Assembly: GCA_008638415.1 (NCBI GenBank)
Contig: VWVT01000010.1
Location: 273,098-337,097, forward strand
DNA: 64,000 nt
Reading direction: 5' to 3'
DNA from: Nocardiopsis sinuspersici
GTDB lineage: Bacteria; Actinomycetota; Actinomycetes; Streptosporangiales; Streptosporangiaceae
A program made the position numbers and the translations under genes. The notes under the pieces were generated by a model. It saw nothing but the letters and a program-made list of their open reading frames with translations, was not told the DNA's origin and ran no database searches. This document shows positions 55,545-64,000 of this stretch, one piece after another (positions within the stretch are counted from its first letter, which is position 1; each line of letters begins with the position of its first letter).

Positions 55545-57236
55545 GTGGTTGCCGAGCACACCGAGCAGGGCGACGTCCCCGGCTCCGACAAACCCTCGCC
55601 GGAACCGGTGGGGCGGGAGCGGACGGCGACCCCGACACGCTCCCCCGCCTTCGCCCTGGCTCCGGGACACCGCTGGGGGCGCGGCGACCTCGTGTGGCGG
55701 GTGCTCGCCGCGGCCGGCTCCGGCCTGGCCCAGCTCCTGGCCCTGCCGCCCCACGGCCTGTGGTGGCTGGGGCCGCTCAGCGCCGCCCTGCTCGCCTTCG
55801 CCGTCGCCGGGACCCGCGTGCGCCGCGCCGCCTGGCTCGGGGTCCTGTCCGGGGCCACGCTCATGGTCCCCCTGGTGCGGTGGCAGGACATCTTCGGTGT
55901 CGACGTGTGGCTGCTCATCGCCTCCGCCGAGACCGCCTACTTCCTTCCCATGGCGATGGGCCTGGCGCTGGTCACGCGCCTGCCCGCCTGGCCGCTGTGG
56001 ACCGCCGCCCTGTGGGTGGCCCAGGAGGCCGTGCGCGCCCGCTGGCCGCTGGGCGGCTTCCCCTGGGGCAAGCTCGCCTTCGCCCAGCCGGACACGCCCT
56101 TCGTCGGCTACGCGGCCCTGGGATCCTCCGCGCTGGTGACCTTCTCCGTCGCCCTCACCGGCGGCCTGCTGCTGTGGAGCGTGCTGCACGCCGCCTCCGC
56201 CCGAGGGGCCGTGCGCGGTGACCGGTCGGACCGGAGCGGCCGGAGCGCACCGGCGCACCTGGGCCTGGCCGCCGTCGGCCTCGCCGCCGGCGCCGCGGTC
56301 GTCGCGGGCGGCACGCCGGCCCCCGCGCTCGGCCGCCCCGCCGTCGCCGACACCGTCACCGTCGGCATGGTCCAGGGCAACGTGCCGGGCGTCGGAGAGA
56401 TGTCCATCCTCGGCGAGCGCATGCAGGTCCTCGACAACCACGCCGACGGGGTCCACGAACTCGCCGACGCCGTCCGCGCCGGGGAGTACCCCCGGCCCGA
56501 CATGGTGCTGCTGCCCGAGAACGCCAGCGACATCGACCCCTTCCGCGACCCCGTCGCCCGGGAGGTCATCGACGCGGCCGCCGACGACATGGGCGTCCCC
56601 CTGCTGTGGGGCATGAGCCGCTTCAACGACGACGGCACCCGCCACGTCAGCAGCGTGGTCTGGAACCCCGGGACCGGCCCGGGGCAGGTCTACGACAAGC
56701 GCTACCTCGTGCCCTTCGGCGAGTACGTCCCCTACCGCGACTTCTTCACGCGGTTCGTGGACCGCCTGCAACAGGTCGGATCCGACGCCGTCCCCGGCAC
56801 CGAGCCCGGCGCGCTGGACGTGGCCGGCACCACCCTGGCCGTCGGCATCTGCTTCGACGTGGCCTTCGACCTGCCCGTACGCGAGGCGGTGGCCGAGGGC
56901 GGACAGATCATCGTGGTCCCCACCAACAACGCCAACTACAACTTCACCGGCCAGACCAACCAGCAGCTGGCCATCACCCAGCTGCGGGCCGTCGAGCACG
57001 GGCGCCCGGCGGTGGTCGTCTCCACCAGCGGCGTCAGTGCCGTGGTCGAGCCCGACGGGACCCTGGCCTACACCTCGGAGGAGGCCGTGGCCGACATCCA
57101 CGTCGCCGAGCTGGAGGCCATGGAGGGCACGACCGTCGCCACCCGGCTCGGCGCGGCCCCCGAGGCGCTGCTGAGCGCGCTGGGCCTGGCCGCTGTGGCC
57201 GCCGCCGTGGTCATCGGCCGCCGCCGTCGCGCCTGA
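55545..57236 (+). CDS. lnt: apolipoprotein N-acyltransferase
   Basis: A 563-residue membrane enzyme that transfers the third acyl chain to the N-terminus of lipoproteins such as the FKBP lipoprotein of this window. Six hydrophobic segments at about residues 45-240 precede a nitrilase-like domain with the triad Glu (LLPENASD), Lys (YDKRYLVPFGEYVPY) and Cys (GICFDVAFD). A last hydrophobic helix (LLSALGLAAVAAAVVIG) closes the protein. The start is uncertain; GTG 55545 gives a normal length, and ATG 55497 in the same frame is possible. It is followed by fxsA. Confidence 0.92.
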   Translation: MVAEHTEQGDVPGSDKPSPEPVGRERTATPTRSPAFALAPGHRWGRGDLVWRVLAAAGSGLAQLLALPPHGLWWLGPLSAALLAFAVAGTRVRRAAWLGVLSGATLMVPLVRWQDIFGVDVWLLIASAETAYFLPMAMGLALVTRLPAWPLWTAALWVAQEAVRARWPLGGFPWGKLAFAQPDTPFVGYAALGSSALVTFSVALTGGLLLWSVLHAASARGAVRGDRSDRSGRSAPAHLGLAAVGLAAGAAVVAGGTPAPALGRPAVADTVTVGMVQGNVPGVGEMSILGERMQVLDNHADGVHELADAVRAGEYPRPDMVLLPENASDIDPFRDPVAREVIDAAADDMGVPLLWGMSRFNDDGTRHVSSVVWNPGTGPGQVYDKRYLVPFGEYVPYRDFFTRFVDRLQQVGSDAVPGTEPGALDVAGTTLAVGICFDVAFDLPVREAVAEGGQIIVVPTNNANYNFTGQTNQQLAITQLRAVEHGRPAVVVSTSGVSAVVEPDGTLAYTSEEAVADIHVAELEAMEGTTVATRLGAAPEALLSALGLAAVAAAVVIGRRRRA

Positions 57237-57341
57237 CCGCCTGTTCGCCCGCGGCGTCGGGGGCGAAGGGAACCCTGGAGCCCGCGCGTGCGTTCTCCAG
57301 AGTGGGGAGGACCCGGCCGACGACCCTGAGGATGGTTCCGC

Positions 57342-57905
57342 ATGCCGCTGCTGACAGTGCTGGCGCTGATGGCGCTGCCGTTCGTGGAAGTGTGGCTGAT
57401 GATCGCGGTCGGCGGCTGGATCGGGGTGCCGTGGACACTGGCGGCCCTGGTCTCGCTCCTGGTCCTGGGCGTGGCCGTGCTGCGCCGGGCCGGGACCAGG
57501 GCCTTCCGGGATGCGGACGGGGCCCTGCGGTCGGGTGAGCCGCCGCGCGGCGGCCTGCTCGACCCGCTCATGCTGATGGCGGGCGGCATCCTGCTCGTCG
57601 TCCCCGGGTTCGTCACCGCCGTGCTCGGCCTGCTGATGGTCCTGCCCTTCACCCGGCCCGCCCTGCGCTGGGCGTTCGCCGGATGGGCGCAGCGGCGTGT
57701 GAGGCGGATGCAGGAGCGGATGGAGGAGGAGTTCGTCGTCCGGGGCTCCGGCGCTCCCGGCGCCCCCGGGCAGGGACCCTTCGGCGGCACGGGCGAGCCC
57801 TTCGGCCGCCGCCCCGGCGCCGGCGGCGAGGCCTCCCCACCGAACCGGGGCCGCGTCATCCGGGGCAGCTTCGAACCCGAGGACCCCGACGACACCGGGC
57901 ACTGA
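57342..57905 (+). CDS. fxsA: FxsA family membrane protein
   Basis: A 187-residue protein: two N-terminal hydrophobic segments (LLTVLALMALPFVEVWLMIA; LAALVSLLVLGVAVLRRAG), a third (LLVVPGFVTAVLGLLMVLPF) and a Gly/Pro-rich cytoplasmic tail. In E. coli FxsA lessens phage F exclusion; its role in actinomycetes is not known. ATG 57342 lies 105 bp after lnt, on the same strand. Confidence 0.85.
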   Translation: MPLLTVLALMALPFVEVWLMIAVGGWIGVPWTLAALVSLLVLGVAVLRRAGTRAFRDADGALRSGEPPRGGLLDPLMLMAGGILLVVPGFVTAVLGLLMVLPFTRPALRWAFAGWAQRRVRRMQERMEEEFVVRGSGAPGAPGQGPFGGTGEPFGRRPGAGGEASPPNRGRVIRGSFEPEDPDDTGH

Positions 57906-57922
57906 GCCCTCCCGGCCGCGCA

Positions 57923-57960
57923 CCGGAAGGGCGCGGGCGCGCCGCGGCGGCGCCTTCCGG
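57923..57960. terminator. hairpin between convergent fxsA and deaminase genes
   Basis: An 8-bp stem CCGGAAGG / CCTTCCGG encloses a GC-rich centre with further short pairing. It lies in the 63-bp gap between the two stops. Confidence 0.55.
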
Positions 57961-57968
57961 GCCGGCCG

Positions 57969-58448
57969 TCACGACCGGCCGTGGAAACGGGCCTGGAGCC
58001 CGCGCACCTCCTCTGACAGGGAGTCCACCGGTCCCTCCACCACGGCTCCCGGCACGATCTCGCCCACCGGCAGCGCCCGTACCGGAGCAGGGGGCACGCC
58101 CCACTCCTCCAGCCACGAGACCAGCTGCGCCGAGGAACTGGCGTACACGATCCGGCCCAGGCCCGCCCACCCGTGCGCGGCCGAGCACATGGGACAGTGC
58201 TCGCCCGAGGTGTAGACGGTCGCCGCCGCGCGTTCGGCGATGGTCATACGGGTCGTCGACCACCGGGCGATCGCGAACTCCGGGTGCTGGGTCCTGTCGC
58301 CGCCGGCGACGTGGTTGTGGTCCTCGAAGAGCACGGCCCCGTCCGCGCCCACCAGCACCGAGCCGAACGGCTCGTCTCCCGACTCCAGTGCCCGGGCGGC
58401 CAGTTCCACCGCGCGCCCCAGGTGCCGCAGGTCGGTGTCGTCCACCAT
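57969..58448 (-). CDS. nucleoside/nucleobase deaminase family protein
   Basis: A 159-residue zinc deaminase of the cytidine/guanine deaminase superfamily. The motif HPEFA (residues about 55-59) gives the Zn-binding His and the catalytic Glu, and EHCPMCSAA gives the two Cys ligands. The substrate is not evident; guanine or a modified base is possible. ATG 58448 is the start. It is convergent with fxsA. Confidence 0.85.
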   Translation of the reverse strand: MVDDTDLRHLGRAVELAARALESGDEPFGSVLVGADGAVLFEDHNHVAGGDRTQHPEFAIARWSTTRMTIAERAAATVYTSGEHCPMCSAAHGWAGLGRIVYASSSAQLVSWLEEWGVPPAPVRALPVGEIVPGAVVEGPVDSLSEEVRGLQARFHGRS

Positions 58449-58652
58449 GGTGCCTCCTCTGCTCCGACGCGAGACTACCGGCCCGGCCCCGACGCCTGTG
58501 CGCGCTCGTGAAGGGGCCCGGAGGCACGCGGAGGCGGGCGGGACCGAACGGCCCCCCGTGTCCCGGCCCGTGGGCGGGGCCGACCGCGCCAGAGCGGGGT
58601 CCGGGCCGTGGACGACACCTCATGCGGGCCCTGTTCCGGAGATACTGGTCGG

Positions 58653-59384
58653 ATGTGCGCCATGCCCGACCACGCAGAACCAGAACCCTCCTTCCTGGCC
58701 GCCACCCGCGTCTCATACGACACCGTGGCCGAGGACTACGACGAACTCGCCCGCGACGAGCTCGCGGGCAAGCCGCTGGACCGGGCGCTGCTCGCCCTGT
58801 TCGCCGAACTCGTGCGGGCCCGGGGCGGCCCCGTCGCCGACGTGGGGTGCGGGACGGGCAGGAACACCGCCCACCTGCGCGGTCTGGGCCTGGACGTGTC
58901 CGGGGTCGACCTGTCACCGGGGATGCTGGAGGTGGCCCGCCGCACCCACCCGGAGCTGCGCTTCACCGAGGGCTCGATGACCGACCTGGACCTGCCCGAG
59001 GCCTCCCTGGGCGGGATCGTGGCCATGTACTCCACCATCCACGTGCCGCTGGAGCTGCTGCCGCGGGTGTTCGCGGGCTTCCACCGCGCCCTGGCCCCGG
59101 GCGGCCAGGCGCTGGTGGTGTTCCAGGAGGGCGAGGAGCCGCCGCTGCGGCTGGAGGGGGCCTTCGGGCACGCCGTCTCGCTCGACTTCCACCGGCGCCC
59201 CCTGGAGCGGATCGCGGGCCTGCTGGAGGAGGCCGGGCTGGCCGTGCACACCCGCGTGCTACGGGAGCCGGAGGGCCCGGAGACCACCCGGCAGGCCTAC
59301 CTGGTCGCCCGCAGGCCGGTCCCCGGGGAACCGCCCGCGGGCGTCGGCCACCCCGCGAGGGCGGTCCGTCAGGCCGGACCGTAG
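58653..59384 (+). CDS. SAM-dependent methyltransferase (class I)
   Basis: A 243-residue methyltransferase with the SAM loop VADVGCGTGRNTAHLRGLGL, the acidic VSGVDLSPGMLEVARRTHPE and the post-motif GIVAMYSTIHVPLELLPRVF. The substrate is unknown. ATG 58653 or ATG 58662 may be the start. It ends next to the remnant gene on the minus strand. Confidence 0.82.
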   Translation: MCAMPDHAEPEPSFLAATRVSYDTVAEDYDELARDELAGKPLDRALLALFAELVRARGGPVADVGCGTGRNTAHLRGLGLDVSGVDLSPGMLEVARRTHPELRFTEGSMTDLDLPEASLGGIVAMYSTIHVPLELLPRVFAGFHRALAPGGQALVVFQEGEEPPLRLEGAFGHAVSLDFHRRPLERIAGLLEEAGLAVHTRVLREPEGPETTRQAYLVARRPVPGEPPAGVGHPARAVRQAGP

Positions 59385-59743
59385 TCGAGGTCGTACAGGG
59401 CGCCGTCGTTGTCGAAGGTCAGGGCTGCGCTGGTCCCGTCGACGACGTCGGCGCCGAGGAGGTCGTCTCCGTCGGGTGAGTCGGACTCGTACAGGAACAC
59501 CTTCTTGCCGCTGCTCGTCTTCCGGTTGACCGGCATCCTGGCGGGGGAGTCGTGGTCACAGTCCACCGAGTCCGCGGACGACCAGATCCTCCTGCCGTCG
59601 ACGACGAGGTAGACCTCGTCCCCGTCCGCGCCGGACGGATCCGGCGCGGACGTCGGTGAAGAGGCCTCAGACGGGCTCGGGGGTGCGCTCCTCGGAGTCC
59701 TCCCGGGCCCTCTCCTCGGCGGAGCGGGCCTCGGAGCGGGCGA
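59369..59743 (-). pseudogene. 5'-truncated secreted-protein remnant
   Basis: From about 59660 to 59369 one minus-strand frame reads like a secreted protein: a Ser/Pro-rich linker (SPSEASSPTSAPDPSG), then DEVYLVVDGRRIWSSADSVD, and an end TFDNDGALYDLDYGPA. It is open from 59743 but has no ATG, GTG or TTG until 59566, and no signal peptide; its 5' part overlaps the P-type ATPase stop (59667). This fits a gene whose front end was lost by deletion. The frame from GTG 59566 (65 residues) alone would lack the export signal. Confidence 0.5.
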
Positions 59744-62294
59744 TCATCCGGTCGTCCACCACACGGATCACCGTGATCGCCACGATCGCCACACCCGCCA
59801 CGGCCAGACCGGTGAGCACCTTGGCCGGGTCGCTCACGTCCAGGTCGAAGAACCACTGCCCCAGGGGGGTCACCATGGCCAGCGTCAGCAGGCCCACCAT
59901 GGAACCCACCAGCAGCACCTTCCACCACACGTACGGCTTGGCCACCAGCAGCAGCACCCACAGCGTCGTCGCGCACAGCGTGATCACCACCGCGGTGCGG
60001 TCCGTCGGGTCGGGCACCGTCCGCCCGCCCAGCACCAGCAGGTAGGTGGTCACCGCCGCGAAGCCCGCCACCATCCCCGAGGGGATCGCCAGCCGCAGCG
60101 TCCGCATCACGAACCCCGGACGGGCGATGTCGGTGTTGGGCGCCAGCGCCAGGAAGAACGACGGGATGCCGAACGTCACCGCGTTGATCAGCGTCGCGTG
60201 GCGGGGGAAGAAGGGATAGGCCACCGCCAGCAGCCCCACGATGATCGCCAGCGTCATCGTGTACACGGTCTTGGTCAGGAACAGGCCGGCCACCCGCTCG
60301 ATGTTGCCGATCACCCGGCGGCCCTCGGCCACCACGCGCGGCAGCGCCGCGAACTGGTCGTCGAGCAGCACCAGCTGGGCCACCGAGCGCGACGCCGGGC
60401 TTCCCGACCCCATCGCCACGCCGATGTCGGCCTCCTTCAGCGCCAGCACGTCGTTGACGCCGTCACCGGTCATCGCCACCGTGTGCCCGCGCCCGCGCAG
60501 GCCACGCACCATGTCGCGCTTGCGCTCGGGCGTCACCCGCCCGAACGCCGAGCGCTCCTCCACCTCGCGTGCCAGCTCACCGCCGTCCTCGGACAGAGCA
60601 CGCGCGTCCACCGGCTGCTCCGCGCCCGACAGGCCCAGTTCGCGGCCCACCGCGCCCACCGACGCGGCGTGGTCGCCGGAGACGATCTTGACGTCCACGC
60701 CCTGCTCGCCGAAGTAGTCCAGGGTCGGGGCGGCGTCCTCGCGCACCCTCTGGTCCAGCACCACCAGTGCCACCGGCACCACCGTGCCCGGGGCCTCCTC
60801 GGAGTCCACACGTGCCGAGGCCCGGGCCAGCAGCAGTACCCGGTGGCCCTGCGCACCCAGCCTGGCCGCCTCGGCCGCCGCCGGATCCTCGGAGGGGACC
60901 AGCACGTCGGCCGCGCCCAGTACCCAGTGCTCCTCGCCTTCGGAGGTCAGGAAGCTCGCCCCGCTCCACTTGCGGGCCGAGGAGAAGGACGCCAGCGCCA
61001 CCACCGGCCAGTCCGGGGCGGAGCGGCCGGCCCCGCACCCGCGCGCGATGGCCGCCATGCTCGTGTTGTGGTCGGGGTCGCCGGCCGCCAGCGCGGCCAG
61101 CACCCGGGACGGGGACGGCCCGTCGCCGCCGTACCCGCCCAGGTCGCGGATCTCCGCCAGCCTCATGCCCGCCTCGGTCAGCGTGCCCGTCTTGTCGGTG
61201 CACACCACGTCCACACGTGCCAGGCCCTCGATCGCGGGCAGCTCCTGGACCAGGCACCTGTGCCGCCCCAGCCGGATCACCCCGACCGCGAACGCGATGC
61301 TGGTGAGCAGGACCAGTCCCTCGGGGATCATGGACACCAGCGCCGCCACCATGCCGCGCAGCGCGTCCGCCAGCGGGCCGGAGACCTGTCCGCCCGCCGT
61401 CGGCTCCTCCAGGGTCACGTGCCCGCCCATGAACAGCTGGCTGTAGACCAGCAGGGCACCGATCGGGAACAGCGCGAAGGTGATCCACGTCAGGATCCGG
61501 TTGATCCCCGACCGCAGCTCCGAACGCACCAGCGAGAAGCGGCTCGCCTCCTCCGCCAGCCGTGCCGCGTAGGCGTGCCGCCCCACCTTGGTGGCCCGGA
61601 ACCGGCCGGTGCCCGCCACCACGAAGCTGCCCGACATCACCGTGTCGCCGGGCTGCTTGAACACCGGATCGGCCTCGCCGGTCAGCAGCGACTCGTCGAC
61701 CTCCAGCCCTCCGGCCCAGGTGACGGTGCCGTCGACCACGACCTGGTCGCCCACCCCCACTTCCAGGACCTCGTCCAGGACGATCTCCTGGGCGGTCACG
61801 CGCGTGGTGGCGCCGTCGCGCACCACCCGCGGGCGGTTGGCGTTGACGATGGCGAGCTTGTCCAGGGTGTGCTTGGCGCGCAGCTCCTGGACGATGCCGA
61901 TGAGCGTGTTGATGAGGATGACCATCGCGAACAGCCCGTCCTGCACGGGGCCGATCACGGCGATGATGGAGAACAGCACCGCGACCATCGCGTTGATCCG
62001 GGTGAACACGTTGCCGCGGATGATCTGGGCGACCGTGCGGCTGGCACGCACCGGGACGTCGTTGGTCCGGCCGGTGGCGACGCGCTCGGCGACCTCCCGC
62101 CGGGTCAGGCCGGGTTCGTCCGGGGGACCCTGCGGCCCGGTCCGGGCCGCGGGTGTGACCGCCGGGGCGGAGCGGTCCGGGGAACCGGCGGAGCCGCTGC
62201 CCGGCCGCGGGCCGGTGGCGGCCGGGAAGGCCCCCTGAGCCCTGTCCGCGGTGCCGTCCGCACCGTCGTCGGGCCGTTCGGGTTGCTCGGGCAC
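59667..62294 (-). CDS. P-type cation ATPase (CtpE-like)
   Basis: An 875-residue pump. The phosphorylated Asp is in VCTDKTGTLTEAG, the actuator motif is LLTGEADPV, and GDGVNDVLALKEADIGVAMG closes the P domain. Four plus six hydrophobic segments are visible. The N-terminal 70 residues are Pro/Gly-rich. Sequence order and the short N-domain resemble CtpE of M. tuberculosis, a Ca2+ importer/exporter; ion specificity is inferred. GTG 62294 is used, with AGGAG 5 nt upstream. Confidence 0.88.
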   Translation of the reverse strand: MPEQPERPDDGADGTADRAQGAFPAATGPRPGSGSAGSPDRSAPAVTPAARTGPQGPPDEPGLTRREVAERVATGRTNDVPVRASRTVAQIIRGNVFTRINAMVAVLFSIIAVIGPVQDGLFAMVILINTLIGIVQELRAKHTLDKLAIVNANRPRVVRDGATTRVTAQEIVLDEVLEVGVGDQVVVDGTVTWAGGLEVDESLLTGEADPVFKQPGDTVMSGSFVVAGTGRFRATKVGRHAYAARLAEEASRFSLVRSELRSGINRILTWITFALFPIGALLVYSQLFMGGHVTLEEPTAGGQVSGPLADALRGMVAALVSMIPEGLVLLTSIAFAVGVIRLGRHRCLVQELPAIEGLARVDVVCTDKTGTLTEAGMRLAEIRDLGGYGGDGPSPSRVLAALAAGDPDHNTSMAAIARGCGAGRSAPDWPVVALASFSSARKWSGASFLTSEGEEHWVLGAADVLVPSEDPAAAEAARLGAQGHRVLLLARASARVDSEEAPGTVVPVALVVLDQRVREDAAPTLDYFGEQGVDVKIVSGDHAASVGAVGRELGLSGAEQPVDARALSEDGGELAREVEERSAFGRVTPERKRDMVRGLRGRGHTVAMTGDGVNDVLALKEADIGVAMGSGSPASRSVAQLVLLDDQFAALPRVVAEGRRVIGNIERVAGLFLTKTVYTMTLAIIVGLLAVAYPFFPRHATLINAVTFGIPSFFLALAPNTDIARPGFVMRTLRLAIPSGMVAGFAAVTTYLLVLGGRTVPDPTDRTAVVITLCATTLWVLLLVAKPYVWWKVLLVGSMVGLLTLAMVTPLGQWFFDLDVSDPAKVLTGLAVAGVAIVAITVIRVVDDRMIARSEARSAEERAREDSEERTPEPV

Positions 62295-62580
62295 GCACAC
62301 TCCTGGGTGGTACGGGAAACGGGACGGGGTCCTGTGGGGCGCGCCGGACGCGTCCGCCCCGGACGACTCAAGGGTAGGGAGACACACAGACTAGAAGACT
62401 CCCGACCCGCGCACAGGTACACCCGCTCCCGGATCGGTGTGGTGCCGGCACCCGCCCCGGCCGTGCGGAGTCCCACACCTCTCGCCCACGGGGCCCACCG
62501 CGTCGTAGAGTCCGAGTACCGTTGCGTTCATTTCCGTTCGCCTCCCGGCCGTCCCGCCGGAAGTCACAGCAAAGGTCGTC

Positions 62581-63393
62581 ATGTGCACTGTCATCGTCGG
62601 CTTCGATCCCGGCGCGGACACGCCCCTGGTCATCGCCGCGCTCAGGGACGAGATGTCCTCCCGGCCCTGGGACCGGCCCGCGCACCACTGGCCCGACCAG
62701 CCCGGGCTGGTCGGCGGCCGTGACCGTGTGGCCGGGGGCACCTGGCTGGCCGTCGACCCCGTCCGCGTCCGTGCGGCCGCCCTGCTCAACGGGTGGCCCT
62801 GGGACGGACGCATGCCCTGGGAGGGCACCTACCCGGCCAGCCGCGGGGACCTGCCGCTGCGCGCCCTCGCCCACACGGGCCGGGACCCGGAGCGGGACCC
62901 GCTGCACGGCGAGGACCCCACCCTGTACGCGCCCTTCCACCTGCTGGACGCCGACGCCCACCGGGTGAGCGTGCACAGTTGGGACGGACGCTGCCTGGAC
63001 ACCCGGACGCTGCCGACCGGGGTGAGCATCGTGGTCAACACCGGTCTGGACCCGGACGACCCGCGCGCCGTCCGGCACACGCCCGTGTTCGCGCGCACAC
63101 GGCCCGATCCTGCCGACCTCTCCCGCGCCGACGGCGTCGAGGAGGTGTGGGGGGAGTGGCCCCGCCTGATCACCGAGGCGGCCGAGTCCGCGCCCCGTTC
63201 GGCGGGTACCGACGAGTCCGGCGATCCCGCCGGCCTGATCGCCCGCGCGGACCTGGGCGACGGGAGGATATGGGCCACCGGGTCGGTGACCCTGCTGGCC
63301 CTGGACCGCGAGACCGTGCGCTACGCCTTCACCGACGCCCCGGCCGACCCCGGGGCGTGGCGGATGATCGACCTGTCGCCGCCCCGGTCCTGA
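62581..63393 (+). CDS. NRDE family protein (TANGO2-like)
   Basis: A 270-residue protein that begins MCTVIVGFDPG; the Cys2 after removal of Met is the family hallmark and the likely Ntn-type nucleophile. NGWPWDGRMPW and SIVVNTGLDPDDPRAVRHT follow at family positions, although the canonical Asn-Arg-Asp-Glu motif is changed. The function is unknown; TANGO2 proteins are linked to haem or lipid handling. ATG 62581 has AAAGG 6 nt upstream. It is divergent from the P-type ATPase gene. Confidence 0.8.
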   Translation: MCTVIVGFDPGADTPLVIAALRDEMSSRPWDRPAHHWPDQPGLVGGRDRVAGGTWLAVDPVRVRAAALLNGWPWDGRMPWEGTYPASRGDLPLRALAHTGRDPERDPLHGEDPTLYAPFHLLDADAHRVSVHSWDGRCLDTRTLPTGVSIVVNTGLDPDDPRAVRHTPVFARTRPDPADLSRADGVEEVWGEWPRLITEAAESAPRSAGTDESGDPAGLIARADLGDGRIWATGSVTLLALDRETVRYAFTDAPADPGAWRMIDLSPPRS

Positions 63394-63401
63394 CAGGCGA
63401 G

Positions 63402-63434
63402 GTGCCGCCCGCCGACGGGGTCGGCGGACGGCAC
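63402..63434. terminator. hairpin between convergent NRDE and glycanase genes
   Basis: A 15-bp stem with one mismatch (GTGCCGCCCGCCGAC / GTCGGCGGACGGCAC) and a 3-nt loop lies between the two stops. Confidence 0.7.
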
Positions 63435-63453
63435 TCACGAAGGGGCGGAGGGA

Positions 63454-64000
63454 TCAGCCGGGCAGGTTCCAGCGCTGGACGGCGCTGCCGTCGCAGTCGG
63501 CGATCTCCGTACGGGTGCCGTCGCTCTGCGCCCTTCCCTGCGGCTGCAGGCAGCGGCCCGACTGCGGGTTGCGCAGGGCCTGGGTGCCGCCGTCACGGGT
63601 CCACTGCTGGGCGCCGGTCCCGTTGCACTCCCACAGCTGTACCGGGGTGCCCGCGGCGGTTCCGCCGCCGGCCACGTCCAGGCACTTGCCGAACGCCCGG
63701 ACCGTGCCGTCGGCGCCCACGGTCCACTGCTGGGCCTGGCTGCCGTTGCAGTTCGCCAGCTGGATGGGGGTCCCGTCGCCCGTCTGCGCCCCGGCCACGT
63801 CGAGGCAGACGCCGTTGGAGGCGGTGATCGTGCCGGTGCCCCCGCCGGTACCGCCGCCGTCCCCGTCCTGCGAGTAGACCCGGACGTAGTCGATGGTCAT
63901 TTGCTGGGGGAATTGGGTGGTGTGGTCGGGGTAGCCGGGCCATTGGCCGCCGACGGCGACGTTGAGGATCATGAAGAAGGGTTGGTCGTAGACCCAGGGG
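63454..64000 (-). CDS. GH16 family glycanase with ricin-type lectin domain, C-terminal part
   Basis: The window ends inside this gene; about 180 C-terminal residues are visible. The part reading PWVYDQPFFMILNVAVGGQW and MTIDYVRVYSQ is the end of a GH16 domain (beta-1,3-glucanase or related). After a Gly/Thr linker comes a ricin-B lectin (CBM13) domain with repeats around QQW (SQAQQWTV, GAQQWTRD, VQRWNLPG) and NGVCLDVAG / FGKCLDVAG. It is most likely secreted; the signal peptide lies outside the window. Confidence 0.9.
   Translation of the reverse strand, partial: PWVYDQPFFMILNVAVGGQWPGYPDHTTQFPQQMTIDYVRVYSQDGDGGGTGGGTGTITASNGVCLDVAGAQTGDGTPIQLANCNGSQAQQWTVGADGTVRAFGKCLDVAGGGTAAGTPVQLWECNGTGAQQWTRDGGTQALRNPQSGRCLQPQGRAQSDGTRTEIADCDGSAVQRWNLPG

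Overview
The window is high-GC actinobacterial chromosome, most likely Nocardiopsis or a close relative. The evidence is a complete Pup-proteasome locus, frequent GTG starts, class F sortase, CHRD, DUF397 and DUF5999 families, and a secreted S1 protease whose 188-residue mature part closely resembles the known Nocardiopsis alkaline proteases. The assignment rests on recalled family similarity; no search was run.

Layout. 1-5 kb: C-terminus of glycine dehydrogenase (GcvP), a TPR protein, a DUF5999 protein, a ThrE-type exporter and an orphan NarL-type response regulator. 5-7.2 kb: a RecB-like Fe-S nuclease divergent from a site-2 protease with CBS domains. 7.3-12 kb: an accessory block with a SLOG-like protein and XRE-TPR regulator, an AraC regulator with a DUF2000 partner, and polyphosphate glucokinase. 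12.2-15.3 kb: TrmI and the proteasomal ATPase ARC/Mpa. 15.7-21.3 kb: an insertion with class F sortase, CHRD surface protein, an AT-rich segment, an HNH-nuclease remnant and two coupled membrane paralogues with a shared Cys/NPLHG motif. 21.5-41.7 kb: dop, a secreted S1 protease, pup, prcB, prcA, pafA, an FKBP lipoprotein, a formyltransferase-like gene, a DUF3866 gene, a fused pafBC regulator, tatA, tatC, a DUF397 protein, a lipid-kinase-like gene, helY and panD. 41.8-49.4 kb: an MFS transporter, a Pro/Gly-rich membrane protein, an FhuF-like ferric reductase behind an IdeR/DmdR-type iron box, a DUF2306 membrane protein, and a DrrAB-like ABC exporter divergent from its probable TetR repressor. 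49.6-53.1 kb: a three-gene unit of prolyl oligopeptidase, a 35-residue peptide and a JmjC oxygenase, which looks like a small modified-peptide (RiPP-like) module. 53.3-53.6 kb: a 140-bp tandem repeat. 53.7-64 kb: a sugar-ABC ATPase (MsmK/UgpC-like), apolipoprotein N-acyltransferase, FxsA, a deaminase, a methyltransferase, a 5'-truncated secreted-protein remnant, a CtpE-like P-type ATPase, an NRDE/TANGO2 protein and the C-terminus of a GH16 glycanase with a ricin-type lectin domain.

How the genes work together. The core is protein quality control. Dop deamidates the Gln-ended Pup, PafA ligates it to lysines, ARC unfolds pupylated substrates and the PrcAB 20S core degrades them; PafBC is the adjacent WYL activator that in mycobacteria drives the RecA-independent DNA-damage response. 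Tat, Lnt, sortase F, the FKBP lipoprotein and the S1 protease form an envelope/secretion theme interleaved with this core. Compared with the gene order I recall from M. tuberculosis and Streptomyces, the locus is conserved but interrupted at three points by accessory genes. The least explained parts are the 49.6-53.1 kb peptide module, the paralogue pair at 18-21.3 kb and the SLOG/XRE-TPR pair.
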